Below are positions 10,654-21,345 of a DNA stretch of 64,000 bases, piece by piece. The notes beneath the pieces were generated by a model. It was not told the origin of the DNA. It made no database searches and was given only the letters and a program-made list of their open reading frames with translations. Each line of letters begins with the position of its first letter. The first letter of the stretch is position 1. Origin of the DNA: Mesodorylaimus sp. YZB2_4 (Eukaryota > Nematoda > Enoplea > Dorylaimida > Dorylaimidae); the NCBI GenBank assembly GCA_030248295.1, contig JASANH010001234.1, forward strand, positions 806,001-870,000, written 5' to 3'. The translations under genes were made by a program, and so were the position numbers.

Positions 10654-13600
10654 TCATTTGTGCAAAACTTTCTTTTTTCGAGCGTGTAAAATATCGTAGA
10701 ATGGATTCTGACTGATACTGGCGCTGAAATGAACAAAAAACATAAATATAGAATGAAAAATATTTTCAACAGCTGTGCAAAATCCAAAAACATGGGAGAT
10801 TCGATAAAGCAATAACTGGTGATACAACAATGATCAAACATCTCAGCCCAGTCTGAAACCATATTGTACCCCAATTCGACATTTTCGACCAGCATTTTTG
10901 AATGCTTTATCCCACCGACCAATAACTTTACGACTCCCTATCTGAGACCCCACATTAGACATGATTTTACCGCATGAGTAAAATATAGTTTCAGATAACA
11001 TCACTGAATGCGTAAAATATGGTTTCAGATAACACCAAACATGCGATATTCAAGTGGTCCATAACTTAAAGACAGTCCATCTTCATCAGACACTAAATTC
11101 CACATGATTTCACTGGCTGCGTATGATATGATTTTAGATAATTTCACTGGATGTCATACTTGCGATACCCTGTCGATTCGGCTCTAGATATATACCAGAC
11201 CCCATATTCCGCATGATTTAACTGGATGCGCAGAACACGGTTACATACAACATCTTGGATGCGCAAAATATGGTTCCAGATAAACAGCAATGGGTGCGTA
11301 AAATATGGTTTCAGATAATGTGGGGTTTTTGATTGCTTGCCAAGCATGCAAGTTTTCCTATTGCTTCAAACCTTGCGGACACCACGATATCTCAATCGAA
11401 CCCTATATCCCGCGTCATTTCCTTGGATGCGTAAAATGAAGTTTCAGAAAACTTTACTGAATGCGTAAAAAAAAAGTTTAAGATGATTTCAACCTTATTT
11501 TTCGCATCTTACTCCCGTGACTATTAAATCCTACTGCTCTATTACATACAACGCTCGAAATTATAGAACCCATATTCCCCACTTATGATTTCACTGGATG
11601 CGTAAAATATGGTTTCAGAAAACATCACTGATGAGTAGAATATAGACATTCAAGTAATACTGAGTAAAATAAAGGAAGTAAATTTCACTGGATAGAATGC
11701 CCTGTTCAATCACGCAGAACCATTCCCTATTTCTATTGAACCCCACGTTCCACACGATTTCAACAGATCAGTAAAATATGGTTTACGAGAATGTGGCTTT
11801 TCCGTGGATCTCATTGTCAGACATTTGACTGTTCTATCCTACGGACCCTCAACTTAACGACTCTCCATATTTATCAAAACCCATATTCCACACGATTTCA
11901 CTGGATGCGTAAAATATGGTTTCAGATAATGTGGTTTTCATTGATTTTATTCACTCGACTGCTCCATCCTACTTGTCTATAACTTAACGACTCTCAATAT
12001 CTATCGGACTCCTAATTTCTAACGATTTCACTGGACGCGTAAAATATAGTTTAAGATACCGCCTCCCATCAAAACTACTCCAATTCACCAAATTTTCTTA
12101 CCTGATCGATTTTATCCACGAATCTTTCTCTTCAGGTGTCGCAGCCGACATACGATAAACATTATGCTTCCCTAACAAAATAGTACAAATCCTGCTAAAA
12201 TCGAAACCACATCAAAAATAACCTGAAATCGCTAACCTTCCACAACTTTTCCATCCGAATCCGTTTTACACGCTTTTATAATACTGCAATTGACTGAATA
12301 TATTTCGAAACAATTTGTTCGAGTCTTATCTTGCACTTCGCGCACTTGTACATTCTCCAATGGAATGATACCTCGAGGTTCTTTGTCCTAGAACCATTAC
12401 AAAAATCCATCACTCTCATTAATATCACCCTTATTTTCTCTCTTCTATCTCATCGCTCAGCAAATACATTTTTCCACAATTTATTGGAGCTTTTATATAC
12501 TTCAATATCAGACCACTACTTTCACCATCATCGCACCTGCCCCCCCCCTAAAGTCCCGATTCCCTCCACTTACCGTCGTATATTCGAAATAATACAAACA
12601 ATTATCGTTCAATATGAACCAACGACGTTTCCACGATTTGTATCGTCCGCCTTAAAAAATCAACCAACTCTTATTATCCACCATTCAATCAGCTCGCACA
12701 CACGCATTCCACAAATCCAGTGTCCGAAGCAACCGCAATCCCAAAACCAGTCAAACAAGGCCATGCTATTTTTGAAAAGAAATTACATCTAACATTCCAT
12801 TAAAAACTTAAAAATGAAAGAAAATCCAGCCCCAAGCTGCTTTGCTGTGTTTTTCAAACGGAAAATGCTATAAGCCAGGCAAAAAAAGCGATTCTAACAT
12901 TTTCTGCACAAAATCATTCTCTTTCTTACCTGCACCGCTTCCTAAATAGCAACGTCGAGAAAGAAAGATAAGCGTGAATTTTTTCAAAAATTACTAATAC
13001 TTTCGCCAACCCCAGCAGTTTCCTAGCAGAATTTGAATTTCCCGCAAAAACCTTCGTATGACAGTTTTAAAATAGTGCTTCACTTTAATCCTGTGCGCTA
13101 GTTAAATCAATAGTTATTTTATGCGTATACTTTTCGCACTTCATGTAAAACTGTCATCGGCAACTTAAGGCGGGAAATTCAAACTTCAAATTATCCCCTG
13201 GAAACTCACCTTGTTTCCACAACCAACCTTCTCGATCCGGATTAAAAAATGTATGCATCAAATCGTTGCCATCATCTTCGGGAATTTTGAACGGTTCAGT
13301 TCTTATACTCTCATATAAACTCTTTAAAAAAAAAACAAACAAATTTTCCACCATATTTTTCCCCCCAAAACATATTGCTCATACCGCCAATAATTCTCGC
13401 GGCAAATCTTGTCCTTCATTTATTCCACGATTCATTTTCACGAAATTTTCCAAATTCGGCTTCTCTTTGACACTCGGATTGTGCAAACTTGTGTTCAACA
13501 TAATTATGGCAAAACTGAGCACATAGCACGTATCTGAAACAAAACAACATTTTTCCTCAAACACCATCACCAATCGAGGCTTCATTTTCGTGATTCTTTA

Positions 13601-16600
13601 TAATAAAGACACAAAAGTTTTGGGATGAGCGGGAGTCGAACCTGCGACCTTTGAATTCCAGCCCAGTCAATGGGCTGACCACCTGCTTTAACACCATCCT
13701 TCTCCCCCCCCCCCCCCCACCCGAGCTCGAGTCAAATTGAAGTAGTTTGGGTCTCCTTTTCGCTTAGTGCATATTACACGCGCAGAAAATTGTTCAATTT
13801 AAATTTCCCGCCATTTTTTAAAGCGCATCACATTCCCTCCTTAACACGTAAATTTAGTATCTTGCCCATCCTTTCCCACACAAAACAGCAACCATGCCTT
13901 ACCCGGCGACGTGAACACTCCCGGATTGGAAGCGCAATAACGTTGAGCGAAACATTCCATCATTCGATCAATTTTTTGCGCTTCGCCAGGCAATCGAAAA
14001 CTCCATAAAAATTGCCTGCAACAATAAATCTTTGGTTTATCCACAAAAAAAAATCACTTTTCCTAAATCCCAAAATCCAAAATTTATTGCTCAGCGTATG
14101 GTTTTCGACATATTTCTATGAAAGCACACAATGCAATCATATTTCAGTCCACTACTTTCACCATCATCGCAATTTATTCTTCTCTCTACTTGAAAACAGG
14201 CCATTGACACACACTCATCCAACCACGCTCCACTGGGACAACTATCATTTTTGAATTCCCGCCAATTCAAAATGGATGTTCAGGCACATATATCTCACTC
14301 TTCGAGGCATTTTGTCGTCTTCTTATTCTATGGTAGTTGCTTCTCATAAAAGCGGGTTCTTCCCTTGTCTTTGCTCCAAAAATCATTCTCACAATCGATT
14401 TTTATGACCCAATCAATTCATGCGGAAAGCGGAAATAATTTTTCCTAATTATTTCCACATTTTCAACTTTTCACTGATTCCCAGCGTGATCAACAAGCAG
14501 ACAAAAATGGCGGATAATCCGAAATTTTGAAATGAAATTCAAGTTTTCCCTTATTTTGGCTCCAAAATTCCTTTTTCAAGGCACTTCTCGAATTCCCCGA
14601 CTTTTCCAAGATTTTCAGCCTCGAACTCTTCGAAATCAAATACTTACTCAAAAAACGCCAGTTTCATCGCTTATTCAAAAGAATTCGTGTCAATGTCCTT
14701 TCCAAGCCCCCAAATTTCCCATTCTTACCTGAGCGCTTGCACCAAAATTAAATCAGTGAAATCGTGAAGTTCTACAAATTTATGCAAAACTTCGATATTA
14801 AAATCGTTTCGTTCGCCCAAATATTCGCCGATGGCAGTTTTATTTAATCCTTCGCCTTTGTACAAAAATTCCGCCACATCCTGCGTCGTATTATTTAATA
14901 AGCCGTGTTGTATCAAATATTCGATGCCCTAAAACAACGTTCAAAATTTAAACTCCCAGAAATCCCTCGAGTTCAGGTCTGGGGGGGGGGGGGGCATACT
15001 CAGTTACTGGTCTATATCACGACTTTCAAACCGGGGCCATGAACCCGTTCCTGCCCCCCTTACGCTGACTGGGCGACCAGGGTTACAGCGGCATGTCTTT
15101 CCTTCCAAACGCCCAGAAGCCGCGGGTTCAAGTCCCACTCAGGGCTGATTTCTTTTGCGTATTCTGATGCGATCTCGCGAAATAAAATCTCTTTCCATTT
15201 AAAAATTCACTTCAACTTTTTTCGATCAGATCACATCTACTAAGCTCAATTTTCAAGTCTGGCACTGCAGTTCGGTCGTCTGTGATGAACGTATCGTCTT
15301 TGGTTATGTCTCCTCGAACATTTGAATATCGGCATGAGACGGCGCGTCGAGCCGTGACTGCGAAGCGCGATGAGAGTCATTTCGCTCATTCAAGCTTCCC
15401 TCCCGATTGTCACAAGGTTCTGGCACCTGCGCATCAATACGCGCGGCAAATTCAAAATTCTAATCGACGAAGCTTGTTTTACGAACTTACAGCGCATTTT
15501 CGGTTGGCTCATAATTCTTTATTTCGACAATGTAACTCGGGCCACGCCAAAACTGGGCAGGGGGTCAGAGTTTCCTTGGCTTTCCCAAAGAGGTCACTAA
15601 GTTTTTGGCTCGTCCAGAGGGGTGCATGACCCTTTTTCAAATTTTTAAGAGTACAAACTTGACAACTTTCAAAACTATTGGGTCACTGAGCCTACAACTC
15701 CAGTTTTTGATGCAGCCGGGTCGTGATCTAGCGGAATAAGGTTTCCGATCCTTGAGCTTAATGGGAAGGGTTCGACTCCCGCCAGAGTAAAAATCTGTCA
15801 AATGTGCTTTAGCCCTCGCTGGCTGTGGAAAAGGATGACACAGCATAGAAACACCCCAAAAAAATGACATACCTTTTTCGGATCCATATTGAATTTTTTT
15901 CGACCAATTGACATTTGTTTAGTTTTTGGATTATTTTTTCTAAAAAAAAGTTATAAAAGTTTTAGAATACATGCTGCAAAAAACCAAAATTTTCCATACT
16001 CATCTTCGACCACATCTAACGATTCGATTTCCGCATTTACTTGCGCTAATTCGGTACGAATTTGCTATAAAAAAAAAACATTTCGAAAAGCTTTTTTTCA
16101 GCCATAAAACCCTCACATTCGCATCATACCCTCCAATAGTAACTTTCCCTTCGTCTTACTTTCATTAGCAACCTTTTCTATTTTCACTCACAAACCCTCG
16201 GAAAAACCAATTTAGCGTCTCTAATTGAGGAACTACTGTTGAACAACGAGTTCTAATTACGCAAATACTCAACCTCGCCGCGCGGCACCAGGACCAAAAC
16301 CGCGTAGAAAAATCGACCGAGCGTGTCTCGAGTTTCGTAGACCTCGTTCGAAGGAAATATAATTTGTGAAAGGCAACATCTCGCGGGACCTTCTTCACAA
16401 TTAGACACAGTCAAGATTCAACCGAGCCCGGTTTGAACGAGTAAATTAGCGCCTTTTGAGCTAGCAAGTAGGCCAAATAAGTGAAGGCATGAAAACCCAA
16501 AAGAATCGAAAATTTTTGGAAAAAGCGATTTTGATTGGACGAAAGAAGACGAGAATGAGGATTGGGGTGGAGAAAAATTGAAAATTGGAAACAAATTAAG

Positions 16601-17173
16601 ACGATAACTGAAACGGAAATTCTGAAGAAAACACGTTTGAACTAAGAAAAAGCCCATTTGAAACCTTGTTTTAGAAACCTAAAACCTCAAAAAAAGATCG
16701 ACAAATTTAAAAAAAACGAAAAAATCGCGCTGTTGCAGGATGGACCAATTTCTCAAGGTACAAAACATCAAGGCATGACATCGATTTAAATGACACTCAT
16801 TCCAGTTCGTGATTTTTCACCACGAAATTTGATTATACACCAACACGGACTTTTCGAACAGATCACAAAATCTGTACGATTTAAAAGCACATTTATAAAA
16901 CAAAGATTTTCAGCTCTTTTAAGCTTCCGCTGCCCTCGGGAACGTTTTTTTTGATTTTTCGCCACCCAGCAACTTTTCTCACTCCTTTACATAATCTGCA
17001 ATACTTTTCTTCAATTTTCTCACCTCAATTTCCTCTAACAATTCAGCTTTTCGCTTTCGGATAGATGCCAACACTGTCTTTTCTTCATCGGTGAGATCTA
17101 GAAAACTTCTTCAGTAAAATTCACCTAAATTTCAAAATTTTCAATTCTTACCCGCGACAGTAAACGCGTCCAT
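10654..17173 (-). CDS. CYTH: Cytohesin, Arf guanine-nucleotide exchange factor
   Basis: This loads GTP on Arf GTPases at the plasma membrane. Twelve exons join in phase: 17173-17152, 17097-17024, 16064-16000, 15939-15873, 14928-14729, 14015-13903, 13533-13385, 13321-13210, 12650-12574, 12387-12237, 12171-12102 and 10723-10654, about 389 residues. The order is an N-terminal coiled coil; [17 protein letters not shown]; a Sec7 domain with the catalytic glutamate in [18 protein letters not shown]; a PH domain with [20 protein letters not shown]; and a basic tail [13 protein letters not shown]. The PH loop has two glycines (KQGGR), the form that in vertebrates is selective for PIP3. The length matches the family (about 400). 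The last intron (1.4 kb) carries the hairpin-type repeat array. The gene is divergent from transaldolase. CYTH paralogue number cannot be assigned; the insect orthologue is steppke. Confidence 0.95.
10930..12060. repeat. Array of GCGTAAAATATGGTTTCAG repeats
   Basis: About a dozen copies of GATGCGTAAAATATGGTTTC, often followed by AGATAA and preceded by TTTCACTG, are spaced about 80-150 bases apart in the last cytohesin intron. The core is shared with arrays at 18.9-19.7 and 50.3-50.8 kb. Copies here are nearly all in one orientation. Confidence 0.8.
13031..13186. mobile_element. MITE, TTTGAATTTCCCGC family
   Basis: The left end TTTGAATTTCCCGC plus TATGACAGTTTTA and the right end AAAACTGTCAT plus GGCGGGAAATTCAAAC are inverted copies around about 100 bases of non-coding DNA, in a cytohesin intron. 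Confidence 0.65.
13617..13692 (-). mobile_element. tRNA-like SINE head
   Basis: On the minus strand a stem CAGCCC/GGGCTG encloses a seven-base loop, followed by a T-arm-like GCAGGTTCGACTCCCGC. The T-stem has a mismatch and the D-arm is poor. I read it as a SINE head or tRNA pseudogene, not a working tRNA. A poly-C tract follows at 13706. Confidence 0.5.
15060..15150 (+). mobile_element. tRNA-like SINE fragment
   Basis: A box-B-like segment GCGGGTTCAAGTCCCACTC, followed by AGGGCTGATTT, resembles the family B head at 5640-5690. It follows a poly-G run and lies in a cytohesin intron. Confidence 0.5.
15263..15545. repeat. Dispersed repeat shared with 24.35-24.61 kb
   Basis: This block and 24345-24605 share an ordered series of words: AGTTC, then CTGTGAT, CTCCCGAYTGTCAYAAGGTT, CACCTG, GCATCA, CGCGCGGCAAATT and CTTTAYTTCGA. 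They are diverged copies of one interspersed element with no coding capacity. Both copies run into G/C-rich segments with TTTTGGCTYGTC. Confidence 0.6.
15715..15850 (+). mobile_element. tRNA-derived SINE, family A
   Basis: The head CGTGATCTAGCGGAATAAGG, with box B GGGTTCGACTCCCGCC, is followed by a body containing TTTAGCCCTCGCTGGCTGTG, as in other family A copies. It lies in a cytohesin intron close to an exon donor. Confidence 0.65.
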
Positions 17174-17562
17174 GCCAGATCTTTATTTAATTTTCAAGAC
17201 ACACTCGCTTTATCACCTAATTAGTGCCTATTAGTCAAAACAAACAAATGAGAAACTGAAAAATCCAAAACAAACCACTCCTTTTATGGTCGAGCAGCTC
17301 GCACACCTTTCTTCTGCTTATTGCAACTTGATATGGTCCCCCATGTTTTAGTTAGCCGTGCATAGTGTGCGCCGTTTTATTTTATAAATTAGCCGTTCCA
17401 TGTGGTTTTGCGCTTGCTTGCGCTGTACCTTGTTTGTTTTCCGGCGTGCGTTGAAGAGAGAAAACTCGAATTGATTTCCCATCTTCTTTTGTAGCAACGT
17501 AGTCGCCTTCTCTTATCGGGTTTTGGTGCGGGTGCGTTGGCTATTATTTCTAAAAACGAAGA
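17174..17562. promoter_or_regulatory. Divergent promoter, cytohesin and transaldolase
   Basis: The start codons of cytohesin (-) and transaldolase (+) are 389 bases apart, so both 5' UTRs and promoters must share this interval unless upstream exons exist. No TATA box stands out. A GC-richer stretch at about 17410-17520 lies closer to transaldolase. Confidence 0.55.
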
Positions 17563-20529
17563 ATGTCGGTTTTGGAACAGTTGAAGAAATATACGGTTGT
17601 GGTGGCCGATACGGGCGATTTCGATTGTAAGTTAGCACGAAATGTGTGACTCCGAAATCATGGAAAGGTTGTTGGCTCGAAAACGTAGCAGAATATGTTA
17701 TCGCAATCTCAACTTCTAGCAGCAGGAATCAAAGAAAAAAGGTTGCATCCTGCTTCCAGTTAAACTTAGAAAAAAGAAATTCTGCACCTTTTTAGCTGTC
17801 AGCGTTTTAAACAAAACTTCTTCGTGACTAAGGACCCTTCCGAAGGATAGGGTGCCATAAAATATGTGCTCTGAAGTCGTGGGCTCGAAAAAATATGTAC
17901 AGTATCTGAACAGAGGTTCTGGTTTTAAGTCAGAAAATGCGATAAACTCGTACAGTACAATATTTTTTAGCCATAAAAAAATTCGCCCCACAAGATGCGA
18001 CGACAAACCCGTCATTATTGTTGCAAGCGTCGAATATGCCTCAGTATTCGTATTTGGTCGATAAGGCTATAGAATACGGGAAAACGCACGGCAAGTAAGC
18101 GAATTTGACGGCTCCTCATTTCAATTAATAACGACTTCATTTTTCAGATCGTCAACTGAACAGCTAACATTAGCATTTGATAAATTGTTCGTTTTGTTCG
18201 GCAAAGAAATCTTAAAAATTGTGCCTGGTCGTGTTTCGACAGAAGTCGATGCCCGGTAATTTTCTTGTCAAAAGTTTTTTCACAAAGCGATTTTCGCAGC
18301 GAAGGGAGTCTGAAAGAGTAAAAAATCCTGTCATGCAAACAAGCAATTCAAAAACTTGTACTTCGAGCGGGATTTGAACCCGCACGGTTAGAACGCTGGG
18401 CCGCAATCCCGTTCAAGGCTTGAGTTTTTGTGTATTTTTTACTCCCTTCCATTATTCGAAGATGCGAAGATTTAAATTTTTATAATCATTTTAGTTTATC
18501 ATTCGATGTGCAAAGCCAGATCGCCAAGGCAAAACGTTTGATCCAATTATACGAAGAGGAAGGTGTGTCAAAGGATCGAATTTTGATCAAGTTATCTTCG
18601 ACGTGGGAAGGAGTGCAAGCGGCTCGGTAAGACTTGGGCACTGATTTCGGTAGTTTCCAGGTGTTTTATTTAGCAACGTAGTTTTTCAGGGTTTTGGAAC
18701 ACGAATTGGGAATCCACGTGAATATGACTTTGTTGTTCAATTTCGAACAAGCAATTGCGTGCGCAGAGGCTGGTGCAACATTGATTTCGCCTTTTGTTGG
18801 TCGTATTTACGATTGGTATGTAGCGAATACGGGTCAAAAAAGTTTCGGAATGAAAGACGATCCAGGTGAGTGCAGCTAGTATATGTGACTAGGAATACCC
18901 GAAACCATATTTTACGCATTCTGAATTCTGGTGCAGTTTTATGACGAAATCGGAAGGCTTCAGATGGTGGGGGTTTGCTTGAAAGAGATAGTGGCGCGGG
19001 GGGGGGGGGGGGTTGGGCAACTATGCTGATAGTGAGCGATAGATGCCTTCATCTGAAGCTATAGTACATTTTACTGATCTAGGGAAAGACTGATTTTTCG
19101 TCTGCCATGAATAGCTAGCTGTTCTCGTCATTTGACATGTAGAATTAAAAACAGCATTTAAAAATTTGGAGAGGTTGATTCAAGCCCTGGCATATTTTTT
19201 TGCAACGTGATCCGGGTAAAATGTGGTTTCATGAAGATAAGGACATTTATCTGGAACCATATTTAACCTTTCAAGGGATATGTGCACTTTGGTTGCCATC
19301 TGTCAAATATTTTTTCCTTTCTGGCCAGCCATTATTCCGGCTTATTGAAAAACCCATGTGTAAAATATGGTTCCAGGCAGATGAGGAAATTGCCTGAAAC
19401 CGTCTTTTGCTTTTGACGAAGTGTGACAATTCTATTACTGTGTGTCTCATATTTTGCCCCGAATGGCTGGTTATTTTTCGGTTGAAAAAGCGCAACATTG
19501 CAGCGTGTGAAGTATGGTTTCAGGCAGAGAAAGACATTAGTCTGAAACCGTATTTTACCTATGAAGGAATGTGGTAATTCCATTGCAATCTATCGCATGT
19601 CCTGTTTGGCTGGACATTTTTTCGGCTGAAGACGTATTGTGTAAAATATGGTTTTAGCTGCAACCAATGGATTAAAAGTTTTGTTGTTAGACTGCCAAGT
19701 ACAGGTTTCTTCAAATTTTTAGGCGTTGTCAATGTGACCAAAATTTACAATTATTACAAACGTCATGGCTACAAGACTGTGGTTATGGGTGCATCGTTTC
19801 GTAACACGAATCAGATCAAGGGCTTGTGCGGCTGCGATTTGCTTACGATTAGGTAATGCTTTGTGGGGGGGGGGGGGTTGTGTGGGGACTTTAGGGGTGT
19901 GGTGTCTTAATGGTAGTTCTGACATTGATTTTGGGCGCCATGTTCGATGTGGCTGGTGAAGCAGAGGGTCGAGTACTCGGAGAATTAGGGGTCACATTGT
20001 AGTTTAGGGGGTTGCATTGTCAGTCCCGCACCTGGTTTTTTGTCCGTTGGTGCCGGCTGCGTGTGGAATGCAGAGAATATGACGAGGGAGATGGTTTGTT
20101 TTAGCCCAGCATTACTGAAGGAATTGGACGAGGATCGAAGCCAGCTGGAAGTGCAATTGAAGGCTGAGGAAGGTAAGGGGGGTATCAGCTTAGTGGTGTG
20201 CGAGTGGGACCTGATGTGCCCACCATCCAGTGTCAGGCGTTGCGGGGTACATAGACCCACCTCGTTCTCAATGACCTGTGAGCTGAACACTACTGATGTC
20301 CAGATTGGGGCAGTGTAAAGTGCGTGAGAGACGGCTTTGGTTTGTCTTTTCAGCGAAACACTTGGACATACCTAAGGTGAGTGTGGACGAGAAGACGTTC
20401 CGTTGGAGGATGAACGAGGATGCCATGGCCAACGACAAGTTGTCGGATGGGATTCGCAAGTTTGCACAGGATGCGATCAAGTTAGAGAACGTATTGAAAG
20501 AGAAGTTGTCGGCGGCTGGCGTCAACTGA
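17563..20529 (+). CDS. TALDO1: Transaldolase
   Basis: This is a cytosolic enzyme of the non-oxidative pentose phosphate pathway that moves a three-carbon ketol unit between sugar phosphates. Eight exons are in phase: 17563-17626, 17971-18094, 18148-18255, 18495-18626, 18690-18865, 19723-19852, 20105-20172 and 20354-20529, giving 325 residues, the normal size. Motifs include [15 protein letters not shown] (active-site Asp), [12 protein letters not shown] (Schiff-base Lys) and [17 protein letters not shown]. The TIM-barrel ends with [20 protein letters not shown]. All catalytic residues I can place are present. Intron 5 carries the hairpin repeat array. Intron 6 opens with a poly-G run 12 bases after the donor, and intron 7 begins GTAAGGGGGG. 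Confidence 0.97.
18358..18430 (-). mobile_element. tRNA-like SINE fragment, family C
   Basis: On the minus strand GTGCGGGTTCAAATCCCGC forms a perfect T-arm, but no matching acceptor stem or anticodon arm is found. Related fragments with GCGGGTTCGATTCCC and CTCG lie at 29.97 and 45.09 kb. Confidence 0.5.
18895..19665. repeat. Hairpin repeat array, period about 150
   Basis: Units at about 19208, 19358, 19508 and 19638 begin with GTAAAATATGGTTTCAG-like arms. The first three are followed 30-45 bases later by the inverted arm (CTGAAACCGTATTTTAC). A lone inverted arm lies at 18901. Each unit could fold into a stem of about 18-20 bp. It is in transaldolase intron 5. Confidence 0.75.
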
Positions 20530-20689
20530 TCTACTTACGGGATCATCTGTGCTGTGATGGAGTTGATTCGGTGATTAGTTCTGGGTGTATGGCGAATAGT
20601 GCAAGTAAAATATGAGGGGAGTGCGGACAGTGGTGCTGATGGAAGCTGTCGTTCCGAGGTATCTTCGATTTGGGTTTAGTGGACATGAT
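20530..20689. other. Transaldolase 3' flank
   Basis: This is a short non-coding flank between the transaldolase stop and the minisatellite. No clear AATAAA signal was seen. Confidence 0.4.
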
Positions 20690-21295
20690 TTTCAACCGGG
20701 ATAATGAGATTTATCTAACCACTTATCTGAGACATCCTGGATTAACCAGATCTCTTATCCTGAGTTAATCTCAGATCTTTCCTTATCATGGACTGGCCAG
20801 ATCTCTTATCCTGGATCAATCTCGAGTCTTATCTGTCATTAATCTCAGATCCTCTTATCTTGGATTTATTTCTGAAATTATCAGGTATTAACCCCAGCTC
20901 TCTATCTTGGATTAAGGATCCTTAGTTATTATTAGGAAATCTTTTCTTATCCAGGAATTATCTCATCCCATCTGTGATTTGGCCAAGGTCCCCTCTGATC
21001 TTATCTTATCCTGGATTAGTCGCATGTGGGATTTAGCTAAGATCTTCTCTGATCTTGGATTAATCTCACGGTCAGATCTTAGCCTGGATTAATCTCTCAT
21101 CTGGGATTTATCCATTCTAAATCCTGAACTGGGATAAATCTTAGATCTTCCTTTATCCGGGATTTATCTCATCTCATCTGGGATTGATCTCTGATTGTGT
21201 TTAATCTGAGATCTCTTATCCTGGAATAATCTCACATCTTCCCTCATCTGGGATTAATCTCAGATCTCTAATCTGGTGTTTATCCCAGATCTCGC
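20690..21295. repeat. Degenerate minisatellite, GGATTAATCTCAGATCT type
   Basis: Roughly 20 imperfect units of 25-35 bases built from CTTATCCTGGATTAATCTCA and GATCT fill 600 bases. Spacing and sequence drift along the array. It separates transaldolase from the zinc-finger gene and would include the promoter or leader of that gene. Confidence 0.85.
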
Positions 21296-21345
21296 GTACA
21301 AAGCACTTGGCTTGTGCGCTGTGATACTGGGCTCTACAGTACCGT

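Noticed and set aside
20690..21295. CRISPR-like array
   Set aside because: Eukaryotic context, units drift in sequence and spacing, and there are no conserved repeats with unique spacers.
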